Part shown: piece by piece, positions 1-11,983 of the stretch
Position numbering within the stretch: position 1 is the first letter of the stretch
Layout of the letters: the number at the start of each line of letters is the position of its first letter
The notes under the pieces: model-generated
Told to the model about the DNA's origin: nothing
What the model saw: the letters and a program-made list of their open reading frames with translations, nothing else
Database searches by the model: none
Origin: Aphrophora alni
Lineage: Eukaryota; Arthropoda; Insecta; Hemiptera; Aphrophoridae
Length of the DNA stretch: 64,000 nt
Assembly (NCBI GenBank): GCA_963513935.1
Contig: OY740772.1
Span: 17,859,241-17,923,240, forward strand
Direction of reading: 5' to 3'
Made by a program: the position numbers and the translations under genes

Positions 1-1454
1 CTCTGTAGAGTGGAGGACAGACAAGAGAACAGAAAATTATCCCATGTGTCTTCGGTTGAGAAAATGACCAGCGAATGAGAGTGTATCATAGCTTCATAAT
101 TGAGACGCAAAACTAGTACTAGAATCCTGACCCTGATTGAAATAATAAAGTTTACCTTTTAGTTGGACTAATGGTTTGCAATTCGATGTTAATGGGGATT
201 TGTTTGACATGTGTTCAAGTGTATGGTCTTACTTATTTGGACAGCATAGATTTCGCTTTAAATTCCTATGTTATAAACACAGTTTTAGTTTCCAACATGA
301 TATTTCCCTCTCATGTCCTTGGTATCACTTTAAAGTAGCTCACTTGATAAAGTATGTTGATCCACATTTGACACGTCCATCGTGTACTAATTTGTATATA
401 CAAATGTCCAAATAAACTATATCACTAATTTACAAAAAATCACAATAAATACTTAAGAATTTTATAATCTATAAAATTTTCTTCCCTTATCTTACAACGA
501 TCTTCATTCAGAAAGTCATATGTTTTTAGAAAGGGTACTACATTAACCAGTTAAAATAAAACCAACAAAATAGACTCTGACGATAATTTCACGTCACTCC
601 AAACATACGCGACCATGTGATTTTACTGATCAGCTGTTATAAATTTCTTAGTATCGTATTTTAAGGTTATGTTTACAAAACGAGTGCGCAGAACTTGTGC
701 GCGGTAATTAAAACAATCCATCGTGTAGGAGTAAATACAACAATTCGCAGTACTTAAAACCTATCTTTGCAGGTGTCTGAGTGCTGTAACAACAAGACTA
801 CAGCTCAACCAATCTACTCTCAACTCCGGATTCACTATTTATGTACGTAATAAATAGAAGGCGTGCCAATGGAAGGGGGCGTTCTCAAACATTCAAGTTG
901 GTTGGTACCTCATAACTGTTAACTAAATCTTAGTAACGAGTGTTTTGGAATCAATCAAGCCGACGTTTGTTGATGTTGCTGACCGCCATATGCCCCTCGT
1001 ATATTCTCTTGTAACGGGCCCGCCTTCGTGTTAAACGGTAAACTAAGTCTACCATGTATATGTAATATAAAGGAATCGTGTTATTATGTTAGGTGAGTTT
1101 ATTTATTGAATTTGTGAATAATGTTTTTACACGAATGAGTGATACTCTTATAAACATTGCACAAACTTTCTCACTCCACCATACTCAAATCAAAATGAAA
1201 ACCAACTTACACGATTCGTCACCAAAAAATTCTCTTTTTTTCAGTCAACAATCCAGATGAACAATGGACGCCAATTTGAAAAAAAAAAATTTAAATTAAA
1301 TAGAAACTAAAACGTATGTCACTTGTGCTACAAACGAGTATCAGCGTAAATTGTGCATAATTAAAATACAACTTTTTATATCGGCAGTAAATTTTGGTCA
1401 GTCTTTTTTTGTAATATTATGGTTATTGTACATTTTTCAGTATATTTTTTACGA
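1..1454. other. No gene recognised
   Basis: No frame longer than about 80 codons. The part from 560 to 1060 is slightly richer in CpG (GTGCGCAGAACTTGTGCGCG) but gives no protein or promoter that I can support. Confidence 0.5.
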
Positions 1455-1620
1455 AATCGGTAGATGATTAAAACAATTATAAAATCCCTGTGGCCGATTT
1501 CGGCTTTTATATTGATAACCGTAGATCAGGAATTTTTAAAGAGATGATGACCAATTTGACTTTTTTCGGGTCGTTAGAGGCTACGCTAGAGCAAACATTG
1601 AATTCCCCTCAACTTCTGTC
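1455..1620 (+). repeat. Family G fragment
   Basis: Aligns with 61570-61715 through GAATTTTT-AG-GATGA--ACCAAT and GGCTAC-CT-GA. Confidence 0.4.
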
Positions 1621-3040
1621 ACAAGTTCCTTATCCATTTGATTCTAGGTCTTCCTGCCCTCCATTACTCCTCTGGCAATGTCTTTTTTCCCTCAAGGTGT
1701 GGTCAAATTTACTTCTAGTTATTTCTTCTAATTCCCTCTTGTGGGTTCTTGGTTCGTTCTTCTCCACAGTTGTTGTCCGGCCATCTTAATTTAAATATTC
1801 TTCTCAAACATCTATTTCATGAACGCCTGGACTTCCATAACCACCAGCTTGTTTAACTTCTAAAGGCTGTGATCTACACGTGACGTCTTGTCTTCAGTCT
1901 AGAATGAATATGCCAAACAATATAGACGGTAAGTTGGATTGAAACTCGCGAAAAGACTAACGTAGCTGGAATTTTGTTACCAAGCTGGACGACAGCAAGT
2001 CGTCCCATGTAGACATCCGTCAGTCTAATTAGTGAAACTTCGTTCCTGCCAGTCGCTAAAAATGGTTTATAGCAATCCTCATGAGAGTATCTTGTCTTTC
2101 TATTTCTGGCGTTACAAGCGTTAACAATTTACAATAAGTGTTTATGTCCACATACAAGTAACTGTACCAATCTTCTGGTTCTTACTGTAGTTCTCGGAGA
2201 AGATTCACTTGGGAGAATCTTAAGGAATCTCTCCCGGGACCACCGTGAACGACGTCCAGACATAGTTATTTACTTCAATTTTTGGGCACAGTGTAATTAT
2301 CGTCACTAATAGTTTTTCTTCTATGACAATTTGGGAATCACAGAGCGAAAAACTGGGGGTTAGTTTGAATAGTGTAGCCGCAAGATTTCTATCAGCCTTG
2401 TTGGTCAGTGTTTACAGCCTGACAAGACTGACGACAAAAAGTTACGTGTAGACCAGCATTAAGGTTCATCCTCATATCGTAGTATATTCCCATATCTCAC
2501 TTCCCTCTTTTTTGAGCTCCACATCTTCTACAGGGTGTTAAATACACGGTGCATTTACTAATTCTGCATCTCACGTCCAACTACAGAAATGCTGTCGGTT
2601 GTAATGAAAGTACAAAGTACACGTACTCACTAATTTAAAATGGTGGTACATTAAAAAATTTGTTCATTTTTTGTTATCTTTAATAAAAAAAACTTAATTA
2701 TAATAGCATACGTCAAATTAATATTTCAAATATATCCGCTCTTCGAATGTATTTATTTTTAACGTCTTGTGATAAAAATGGATCAATTGGCGAACATTAC
2801 TGCAATTTCTTGGGTACTCATTAATAGCAGTGAAATGATGGAAGCGCTGTTACACTGTCTTGAAAATCCCTTGGAAACACTTAATATCTTCATTATGGCA
2901 ACTTCACTTTAAATTTTAGACACATTTATGCATCAGAAAACTTTGAAAATTTCATAGAAATAACAAAAATATTACGACAATCAAAAGTTGAATCCAACTG
3001 TTGAATATTATTGATCGTATTTTTCCCATCATTTGTGTGA
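1621..3040. other. No gene recognised
   Basis: Unique-looking sequence. The 1980-2560 part is less AT-rich but its frames are short and unrecognised. Confidence 0.5.
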
Positions 3041-3096
3041 ATAAAAACTAATAGTCGACGTTTCGAGACTATAAATCCACCACCGTTATCAAGTGT
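3041..3096 (-). repeat. CGAAACG module, GATAACGG subtype
   Basis: Read on the minus strand: CACTTGATAACGG, a 16-base spacer, CTCGAAACGTCG, then an AT-rich tail TATTAGTTTTTATTC. It aligns with copies at 29621, 35352, 39408, 44991 and 47271. Confidence 0.6.
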
Positions 3097-3248
3097 TTAA
3101 CTTGAAACGACGAAACACAACATGCTGCGAACTAAAACTAGTAATAAAAGAAAGCCAGCACTTTAGATTTTATTTCTGGCAACTATAGGACACTATACTT
3201 GTAATAATAATTAAATGTTGAGCTTTACTTGTGAGATGGTACACTTGA

Positions 3249-3409
3249 TAGAATAAAACTTAAACACAAATTCTCACAAATAGTGCGTTTATTACTTCAA
3301 ACGCGTTTCAAAGATAAAGTCGCCATCTTCAGTGATGCATGAGCTACAAGTCACTAAACTAAACTATAAACGCACTATTTGTGAGAATTTGAGTTCAAGT
3401 TTTATTCTA
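3249..3409. repeat. Inverted repeat (arms about 43 bp) around a CTGAAGATGG...GAAACG module
   Basis: Left arm 3249-3291 and right arm 3367-3409 are near-perfect reverse complements. The loop holds, on the minus strand, CTGAAGATGGCG (3321-3332) and GAAACGCG (3301-3308). A SINE-like element starts directly at the right edge. Confidence 0.75.
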
Positions 3410-3660
3410 TACTAGCAGAGTACCCGTCCTTCGTACGGGGTTGATGTATATTTGTATTGAGTGTTAACGGAGTTTTCAACTCTAGTAGGGCTGTGCCCTG
3501 ATGGAATTTCTAAATAAAAATAGGCCTATGTGTTAACCAGGGACCCTAAGATTGTCCATGTACAATTTCAGCTCAATGGGCCCAATAGTGTTTTACGTGA
3601 TTGAGTAACACACACACTCACAGACAGACACCGAACGATTTTTATATAATAGTATAGATG
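3408..3660 (+). repeat. SINE-like interspersed element starting ACTAGCAGAGTACCCG
   Basis: The start ACTAGCAGAGTACCCGTCCT and the end with ACAGACAGACA followed by TTTTATATAATAGTATAGAT resemble a short repeat common in arthropod genomes (ACTAGC...CCCG...CTTCG...CGGG heads, ACAGACAGAC...TTTTATATA tails). I recognise the pattern from general knowledge. No second copy lies in this window. Confidence 0.45.
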
Positions 3661-5470
3661 AACTACAAATGATCGTTTGTATGTTTATGAACAAATGTCT
3701 ACCTAATGCGAGCCTATTATAATTTCACAAAACAGAAATAAGTTTAATATATTTACAGTTTTTATCAATCAGAACTTTTGATTCTGGTAAAAAATTAAAA
3801 ATCCACCTTAGCCATGATCAAGACGTTGTGGAGATGTAATTGGACTTGTCGGTCCATTAATTGTCGACACCCAGCATTACTTACAAGAAGGGAACTCCGC
3901 TTCAAAAATAAAATGAGTACTCAGAAACAACGTGTTTTAGTTTAAAGTTTAATTAATTACACGTCTCTAGCACAGTAAACTCCTACAAAATGACCTTAAA
4001 TAAACTTGTCGGTCTTATGATGTCTATTTATACTTGAGAGCTGTTGGATTAAATAAGAGCATGCTTTATGATTAAGCTTAGGATTAAAGAGTAACCTATA
4101 TTTATATGAATTAACAATATGAGACAGGAAATAATTCAATGAATGTGGTATTTCTGGACTCTGTCCATCAGTGGACGCAGCTGTTCCCATCCGTCTGTCT
4201 GTCCGTCTCTTTGTTGACGAACATAACTCGTCGCATAACAGGTGATATTCTATAAATACACAGTGTAGATTGATACAACCTCCTCCATCGCAAATCATCT
4301 TGAAGACTCTACATGTTTCGCCAGACAGCTGCCTCCTTCATCAGGCAGATTTATTAGCTTTATCTTTGTTTTTGGCCTCCAAACTGACATTAAATTGTTA
4401 CGGAGTAAAGCAAGCTGATGAAAGATTTTTTTTTAATTGTCTTTGATCGTATCTTTGAACGAATTGTATTGAGTTCCCCTGCGTTGAATATTATTATAAT
4501 CAGGTTTGACGTAGTAGGTTTAGATTTGAAATACAGGGTCGTCGAAAACGATGTCCGTGATTTCGAGGTAAACTTAGTAAAGTTAGAGTAAATTACTTTA
4601 TGTCATACTAAAAGTATTAATCTAGTTTTTTTTAGGATAATTCGTCGTTTATCTTAGAAGAATCACGAACTTATTGAATAATCTCTTTAGGTTGCTGAGT
4701 CCTTCATAATTTAACGTGCTCATATTTATGTAAAGTTGCTTCTTCACTAAAATAATTCGTTTAAAATAACATTCAATATAGTTCATTCAGCATTGTCACA
4801 GCAATTCAGCTCGTTTAGGAGATTACCTTGTTGGATTTTGTAATGATGCAATCTAACACTTTTATTAAGCACGCTCCGATCAGTTTTAGGAATGACTAAT
4901 TTCAAACATCGTGGAGCGATGATTTATTTTAGTAACGTAAGTAATGACTGTCTCAAACTGTTCACATTATCATCCGATATACGCAGTCTGCCTGGAAAGT
5001 CTACAATTATTATTTCTTTTAATTGATTTTACCGACAAATCACTCTTGTCTGTAGGTGAGTATTGTCCGTAAGTATGCTGTACATTACATTGCATTGTAA
5101 CCAAAGATTTAATATCGTCTACGCATGCGTGAATCACATTTATGCTCAATTACAACAACGAATAACAAAACTCCCAATGTTAATGAGCAGTTTGTCAATG
5201 AAATTTAGAAGATGGGTTGCTCACTGCTCACTCCATTTACAAAAGATATCGTAGACACGATTTTTGATGACGCTGTAGGATACATACTGCACTATTTAGA
5301 AACATCCATTAGTGCTGCATCGATTTTATAGTTTTTTTAAAGTAACACACCTTCAAAAAAAAAAAACGCAAAATTCAACTAATGCAAGAAATCGCCCAAC
5401 ATTGTGGCTACCCCCATCTCAGCCTGAAAACATCACAACTATAAGTACACTTCAGGTAAATGTTAGCCAA
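3661..5470. other. Mostly unassigned, with one hammerhead-like module
   Basis: A CTGTCTGTCCGTC stretch at 4192-4210 resembles the head of family G. The only other structured item is the module at 4311-4347. Open frames at 3996-4298 and 5063-5254 look like chance. Confidence 0.5.
4311..4347 (-). ncRNA. CGAAAC module with exact hammerhead half-cores
   Basis: On the minus strand it reads CTGATGAAGGAGGCAGCTGT, then CTGGCGAAACATGT. CTGATGA and GAAAC are exact hammerhead core words separated by 18 bases. AGGCAG and CTGTCT can pair, but not in the standard stem II register, so activity is doubtful. The copy at 8271-8308 is similar. Confidence 0.4.
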
Positions 5471-5526
5471 GGATTGTTTCAGTCTAACGTGATGTTGAGA
5501 GAGGGTTTAACAATGTTACAATAGGC

Positions 5527-5589
5527 TGAGTTCTTGTAAATGCTGGGATTAGTGGGAATGCATCTACAGACGTGCTGGCTAACAAAGAG
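5527..5589 (+). pseudogene. Relic of a non-LTR retrotransposon RNase H domain
   Basis: In the frame starting at 5527, the codons at 5542-5589 read AGISGNASTDVLANKE. This matches the conserved 'HAGI-GNE-AD-LA' block of RNase H domains in Jockey, I and R1-type elements, and the preceding codons match the WVPGH segment with substitutions and a stop. The aspartate of the 'AD' pair is kept. Upstream sequence from about 5470 may be the preceding helix. The relic ends where PLE-like sequence begins, so the PLE probably inserted into it or beside it. The match is short but positional. Confidence 0.5.
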
Positions 5590-5635
5590 TTACTTTATTA
5601 TTGTTTGTTGCCATACCGACTACTGTTAATTATAA

Positions 5636-7500
5636 TTTATTAAGAATGCCCTAATTGACACAGAGTCCATAATACAATGTTTACCTAAAGATAAGCAGAA
5701 CTGCACCAGGACACTTATAAGTAACAAAGCAAAGAATGTCATCAAAAACAACAATAACAAACTTATCCAACCAAACAAATGTTATGACCAAGCAGTTGCT
5801 TTGAGAATTCGTAAGACCATCCAATCAAATAGTGCAATTATCACGAAGGCAGATAAAGGTAACACCACTGTAATAATGAATAAGAACGAATACGTGGATA
5901 AGACATTGAAGTTTTTCAGTGAAAATGCAACAACAAAATTGAAATCAGACCCAACCAATTCCTACAATAAAATCATAAACAAATCCATAAATGCATGCAA
6001 GTTTCTACTGGATAACGAAACTAAAAAATATAATAAAATGATTAAACCGGTTGCTCCCATATTGAGATCATTACCAAAAATTCATAAAATTGGACACCCA
6101 ATCAGACCATTAGTGAATTTTAGAAGTGCCCCTGCGTACAAATTATCCAAGACACTGGACAGAATAATTCGGAAAAATGTAACATTTGAGAAAACTTTTC
6201 ATTTGAAAAACAGTTATGATCTCATAACGAAAACAAAAGATGTTCCTATAAAATCAGGTTCAACCTTAGCTTCATTTGATATAACCAATTTATACACCAA
6301 TATCCCAGTTCAAGAAACAATTAACATATTGAACAACAATCTAACAGAAAATAAAAATATGAATCAACAAACTATAGCCGAACTAATTAATTTATTGGAC
6401 ACATGTTTATCTCAGAACTACTTTCAATTTAACAACGATTATTTCAGACAAAACAAAGGATTAGTAATGGGATGCCCATTATCTAGTGTTATGGCTGAAA
6501 TATTTCTGAATCACATTGAATGCAATAATATAATGACAGATAAAAATAAACATTACAGAAATATAATTCATTACCACAGGTATGTCGATGACATATTGGT
6601 CTTATATCAGGGCACACCAAGACAAATCAAAAATTTTGCCATTTATTTAAACAATATTCACCCGTCCTTAGAATTTAAAACAGAAATAGAAGTGAATAAC
6701 AGCATCAATTACCTTGACCTCACCATAGCAGGAACACTTAAATTTAAAATATACAGAAAGCCCACCAACACAGACCACACCATCCATATAACTTCTAACC
6801 ATCCCCATTCTCATAAAATGGCAGCATTTAACAGCTTTATCCACAGACTACGGACAGTACCGATGTCCCAAGACGACTTCGAAGAGGAATACAACACCAT
6901 CAAATATATTGCAATCCAAAATGGTTACAAGCCAACAATAGTTGACAATTTGTTCAAAAAACAAGAGCAAAAGAATGAGAAAATGAATTTAACCAAGGAC
7001 AATAAATACTTAACAATGCAGTACAATAAAGACCTGCAGCATATTATAAGAAACATCTTCAAGAAACAAGGGTACACGATCACATATAAAACAAATAATA
7101 ATATATCAACCATAATAAACAGAAATACCATTACTATTGACAAATTTCAACAAACAGGAATTTACCAAATATCATGTGATGACTGCCCTAAAAAATACAT
7201 TGGACAAACGGGCCGAACATTTCAAAAAAGATTTAAGGAACATATTCCACCTGCTATACGTCATACACACCCCCTAAAAACAGAATCAAAGTTTGCTGAA
7301 CATATAATTCAAACAAATCACAAGTACAGTAATATAAATAAATCAATGGACATTTTACATAGATGCAAAAAGGAAAACTTATGAATGCTTTGGAACAGTT
7401 TGAAATATACAAAGCATTCAAAACAGAACCTGGAACACTACTTAATGAGAAATTGAACTTTGACGCAAACTCATTATTTGACACAATAATAGAATGTTAA
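5636..7500 (+). pseudogene. PLE polyprotein: reverse transcriptase plus GIY-YIG endonuclease, broken by one frameshift near the C-terminus
   Basis: The frame is open from 5636, after a stop at 5633, to the TGA at 7382-7384. There is no ATG at its start, so the N-terminus is missing. Counting residues from the TTG codon at 5801: reverse transcriptase motif ADKGNTTVIM is at 17-26, LPKIHK at 91-96, catalytic SFD with D160, MGCPLSS at 223-229, and YVDD at 261-264 with the two catalytic aspartates. YRKPT at 318-322 lies in the thumb. The endonuclease has GIY at 453-455, YIG at 466-468 and R472, with C459, C462, H501 and H507 as a likely zinc site. The last 40 codons (7381-7500, ending in TAA) continue the family C-terminus in the next frame, so one base is missing near 7370. 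The catalytic residues I recognise are all present, so the copy looks young. The sequence stays AT-rich like its surroundings. A separate break lies near 5635. Confidence 0.9.
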
Positions 7501-7671
7501 GACACAACTGATAAGCTTCCAAGATTCACTTGAGGAACTAGTCCAGATACAGATAGTGTACCTACAAGATGTGTTTTATTGTGTCTTCTATGTGTATGTG
7601 TATTGCGTGTATAACTGTGTGTTGTGAACTTTTATGTTATAACGAGGAATAGTAAATGTCCTGAAACTGAA

Positions 7672-7705
7672 CACTTGAAAATGGCTGAATAGCCGAAACG
7701 GCCGT
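7672..7705 (+). ncRNA. Hammerhead-like module in the PLE 3' flank
   Basis: The stretch reads CTTGAAAATGGCTGAATAGC followed by CGAAACGG. GGC and GCC can pair as a short stem with a six-base loop, immediately followed by GAAAC. A hammerhead core is CTGANGA, stem II, then GAAA. Here the second half is exact and the first half is diverged. Hammerhead motifs are known in PLE terminal regions. I infer that this is a relic or a variant, and cleavage activity is not assured. Confidence 0.45.
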
Positions 7706-7790
7706 CGTTGAGAAAAAACGCAAAAAACTACTGGACGGTGAGTAATTTAATAAATTATAAAAGAGTTACTAGCGAAAACCAAAGGATATC

Positions 7791-9838
7791 CACAAGAGTG
7801 ACTATGCTAGTCCTTGATCCCGGAAAGAGTAGAGATCAGGTTGGGTAGAATCCCAGGTCTAAGATTCTGCGTACTCTTATTTCACACTACCTTTTAAGTA
7901 AATTACATTTTATCTCTTCGTTAGGAGGAGGCAAATCCTTACAGGACACTGCCAACTGAGAAAACATATGAGGTAGAGTATTATGTCGATCCTCAGTGCA
8001 CGAAATTAAAGTAAACTACAGAGCACTCAAGCTAAATTCTTTTATCAATGAAAGGGCTTAGATCCTTATATTTTAATACAAGAACAAATAATCCATCCAG
8101 ACATCCTTGTCAAGTAGATTCTTTTTTAATTTAGGAACGAAATAATCCCATGTAACAAATGAGTAAATTGGATACACTTTTCTTTTTTATTACTTTCTGT
8201 TGCCTTGGACTGTTACTGTAATATACCTTGGTTAGGTTGTCTTCAGTCTGTTATATAGACCCGTAGTTACACAGCGCTATTTCGCCAAGCATAGTCGCCT
8301 TCCTCAGGCTAAATACTTACACATAAATACATAACACGTGTCACAAACACTGATGGGTTTGAAATAATCTGTTTAAACTTCTTCATCATTGAATTAAGAA
8401 TTACCTGTGATCACGTTATGGTTAAACCTATCTTGCGAACGGTAGACCTTCATTAAATTGAAGAAGAAGAAAGACAATGCTATATGGTACCAATTCCTAT
8501 TTTATTGACTTAAGCACACATTTTACAATTCACACTTGAAATTTTTAATCAAAACTTGGAATGTTCTGTTTCGGTCATTTCCGTTAAAAATCTATGAAAA
8601 CACATACGTTCACAGTAGTTATTATGTATCTTACAATATCTGTAGCTGCCTTTTACCAAGTGATACTCTTTTTAGTAAAATCGTAGGCAAATATCGATTA
8701 ATACTCTTCAAATTCTGTGCTGATAAAGCTACGTTAAAGGTATTTCCAATTTCTGTTCCCTTCAATAAAATATTTGTACCCGATACGACCAATTATTGAA
8801 ATTTTAAATATTTAATATAAGAAGAATTCACATTTTGTGTAAATACAAATTCATAGTATGTACTGTATGACGAACCATACCATACTATGTCCATGTATTC
8901 ATACCATAATTTTAAACTGCGATTACAAGTTAACTCCAATGATGATAGAGTAACCTACGAAATTCCAACATTTAGAATTTAAATGAATCTCTTAAAATTT
9001 AAAATAACTTACATAAAGTTGAGTTGTAAAAAACTATCAACTGTTCCACGATATTGTTCCTAAATTTGGTGTCCCTAATTAAAATAAAGATATCTCTAAT
9101 TGTTTAATTACACTCAGAATTATTACGGAAGGTTTAAAACAAAATGTCAACTCTATTAATTTTTTTCAAAACTTTGAGTGTCATAACGCAATTTAAAAGA
9201 TAAGGTTATGCTATGCTGCGTCAAAAAAATGAAATTAAAAAACCATAAATCCAAATAACTTCATCAACCATGGGGTTCAGTTAAAAAATTAATATAACAT
9301 TTTCTGACAATATACAGTCCTATCTGAGTCCTATACAGTCCAGTCAATCCGAAAATTATATTTTAAACATTACAGGTTTTTGACTAATTTGTAGAATACA
9401 TTTTTAAACATTACCAATTTCTCTCTCTTATTATAAAACTCAAAGTTTAGAAGCTCACAAAAACTATCGGTTTTAAAAGCTCGCACTGTTTTAATTAACT
9501 GAAATGTCTTTATAACTTTAATACATATAAAATTAGTTTATTAACCTTCAACTTTCATCATTTTTTACTTTTGAGGTACCGATATTGGCTTAGACAGCTG
9601 TAAAAACTGATTTACAAGATACATTTTGATTATAATTTTAAAAATTTTTCGTGATTTTTTCCGGTACGTTTTTTCATCCTCTAGCCTCGGATGTGACCCT
9701 ACCACCGGATGTACCCCTCTTCCCTTTACAGGCGACATCTTGTTTTAATGCTAATCAAAGACAAAGCCGATGTAACGGACAGACACCAAGTGTTAAAGTT
9801 CTGAAACAGCCAATGACAGTAAAGGCGTACATGAAATG
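7791..9838. other. Unassigned AT-rich sequence
   Basis: Apart from the module at 8271-8308, I see no repeat shared with the rest of the window and no protein. Confidence 0.5.
8271..8308 (-). repeat. CGAAA module, second copy of the 4311 subtype
   Basis: On the minus strand: CCTGAGGAAGGCGACTATGC, TTGGCGAAATAGCG. It shares CTGA-GAAGG and TGGCGAAA with 4311-4347. Confidence 0.5.
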
Positions 9839-10146
9839 TAAAATAAGCTGAATATTATAATGTGGTCCAACAGAAATGTCAGAGGGAATTACGAGTGAAT
9901 AAGTGTGTTATGTCCACAATTAATCCTTACTCTAGGACCTACAAAGAAGTGCGATGTTTAATTCAGTTTTAACCACTCTAAAGTCCAACCTTTAGCGTCA
10001 AATATTCAAGAAACCTGCTCCGGGTGTTTATACATACTATCAAATATTCACTTCCTCTGTATATAGGAAGTGAATATAAGTTGTTTATAGAATTACAAAC
10101 ACGTAGATGGAAATTTGAAGTTGTTTCAAGAAAGTTCATGAAGGAA
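9839..10146 (+). repeat. Family C copy C1
   Basis: Landmarks are GTGTTATGTCCACAATTAAT, AAGAAGTGCGATGTTTAATT and CGTCAAATATTCAAGAAACC. It contains a perfect 13-bp-stem hairpin at 10044-10077 (stem ATATTCACTTCCT, 8-base loop), which is imperfect in C2 and C3. Confidence 0.8.
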
Positions 10147-11983
10147 GTTTTATAGAGACAAAATTATTGTTAAATAAGATTTTGACATTATTCAAATAAA
10201 GAATTTTTTCTCCTTCAATTTTAATGAGCAATAACGTTGGAAAATCAATTAGCAAACAAAATAACGACAACAAAAACGAATTATATAATTTTATTTTGAA
10301 TTCTTGGGATATAATAGGCCAGGTAATGTAATGCCGAATTCGAACTGAGCACAGCAAAATATTTAAACATGACAAGATTCAACAAAACCAGACTTGAATT
10401 AAATTATTTCATAAATGTTTAGTTCACTTTTCTAAATCATTGTTTAAATGTTTTCTTAGACAGAAAATATAAGGTAAGGGTAGAACAAACAAATTTGAAA
10501 TATTTGGATTTCATCAAATTCAGGTAAAAGTTAGTTCATGGTTGTTTTCAGAATCAGAACACAGTTGAAGGGTGGGGGCCTCAAGAACATTACATTTTTT
10601 GGGGGGTAGCTGGACATCCTTGGATTTTAGAATTGATGTGTGGGTTAACAAAGAGTCAATAACGAGACCATATTTGAGCCGTTCTGTTGCATGTTTATAG
10701 AAATTCATAAATAACAACATCAAGAGCACAAGAGAAGGTGGAAGAGTATGAGGTTGAAGGCATAAAACTGTTATTTCGTGTAACTTTAATACAAATTGCA
10801 AGCGATCTTCTCTCTTCAGGCAGGGGAAAATATAAGAAAGGTGGTACGTAGCGTTACAGAATCCTGTGCGTTACCTGTAATAACGTAGCGTTGTATAATC
10901 CTTGTGCTACTCCCCAAGTCATCTATACAAATTATCGTATTTCCACATGAGCTAGAAACTTGAAATTCGGCAGAATTATAGCTTTTAGAATGTAACCGAC
11001 GGAAAAAAAATCTAAAAAGAAAGATAAAATTTTCAATCCCGAAAAAACTCAAAAAAACCCCAAATTCAAAGTCGGCGTAGAACTTTTTTGGAGGTCTCCT
11101 GTAGCTAAACGGTAAGATCTATTAAAAAACGGATTAGGCGAGGTCTAGTTATGTGAATTGGTAGCACACAGTGAGTAATTAGGCAAATGCTGACTAGGCA
11201 AATATTGACTTATGGAGTGTGTCAATATTTGATGTGAAAATGACACAATTAGGGAGGAAATATGGAAATGTTTTAAATAACCAGGGAGGAAAAAGTGAAG
11301 GGGTTTTTTTCTGGGGGGATCAGTCAAGTAGGACAGTCCCTTTTGTGGAGAGATCAAAGTAGATTTTTACGCAACAACGAAAGGACTTGTTTACTGGAAA
11401 GGAAGCAGGTGTGGTCCCGCTACAGGAAAGAACGTTGGTGAACAGGAAACATAGATTTGAGAGGGCAGACACTCTAGAATCAACCTACTCCGGGGAATAA
11501 AAAAGGTGAGGAGGTCATTTCTCTTTTTGTGTCTGAGTTTTGTTTTGAGGGTAAAGTCTAGGAAGTTAAAAAGTGTTTAAATTGGGGGAAGCAACAGATT
11601 ATTTTGGAGATAAAATTGTGGTCGATATATTTGCATTTGTCAAATAACTTGCTCAGCTGTGTCACTTAGCATATTTTTTTTCTGTAAACTAGATTAAGTA
11701 ATAATTTGTGTAAGTGTGTATGTAGAGATAAATATTTAATTGTGTTCCAATCAATATTTGGATATGGTATAATAAATTACTGTAAATGTACCTCTTGCAT
11801 TAGTTGATGTTGTCAAACGATTTTTTTTTTTTTAAACACAATAACTGGAGTTTTATTTATTCCTAATAATACTTAAAAAGCGAATTTCGTTATGCCGCCG
11901 GTTTTTCAATTATGCCTTATAGGAAATTGTCAAATTCTATAGTCAACCAAGTTGGGAAGGTTTATTTAACTGTTGTTAAACAG
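10147..11983. other. Unassigned
   Basis: A purine-rich, less AT-rich stretch spans 11270-11540 (GGGAGGAAAAAGTGAAGGGG and similar). Minus-strand frames of 70-93 codons here have no recognisable product. Confidence 0.5.

Larger units (their letters stand above)
5595..7790 (+). mobile_element. Penelope-like retroelement (PLE), 5'-truncated, nearly intact coding body
   Basis: This is a retroelement of the Penelope-like class, whose single protein joins a telomerase-related reverse transcriptase to a GIY-YIG endonuclease and copies itself by target-primed reverse transcription. The 5' edge is placed just after a non-LTR RNase H relic ending at 5589. Residues from 5600 to 5635 still resemble a PLE N-terminus but in a different frame from the main body. 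The coding body runs from 5636 to 7500. The 3' flank from 7501 to about 7790 is non-coding and carries a hammerhead-like CGAAACG module at 7672-7705, a feature described for PLE terminal regions. No flanking long repeat or clear target duplication was found, so both ends are approximate. The truncated 5' end fits incomplete reverse transcription. Confidence 0.85.

Noticed and set aside
6925..7143. Minus-strand open frames under the PLE coding body
   Set aside because: They are antisense shadows of the reverse transcriptase frame, rich in hydrophobic residues because the coding strand is A-rich.
7830..7870. GGTTGGGTAGAATCCC, reminiscent of a tRNA B box
   Set aside because: No A box or cloverleaf can be drawn around it.
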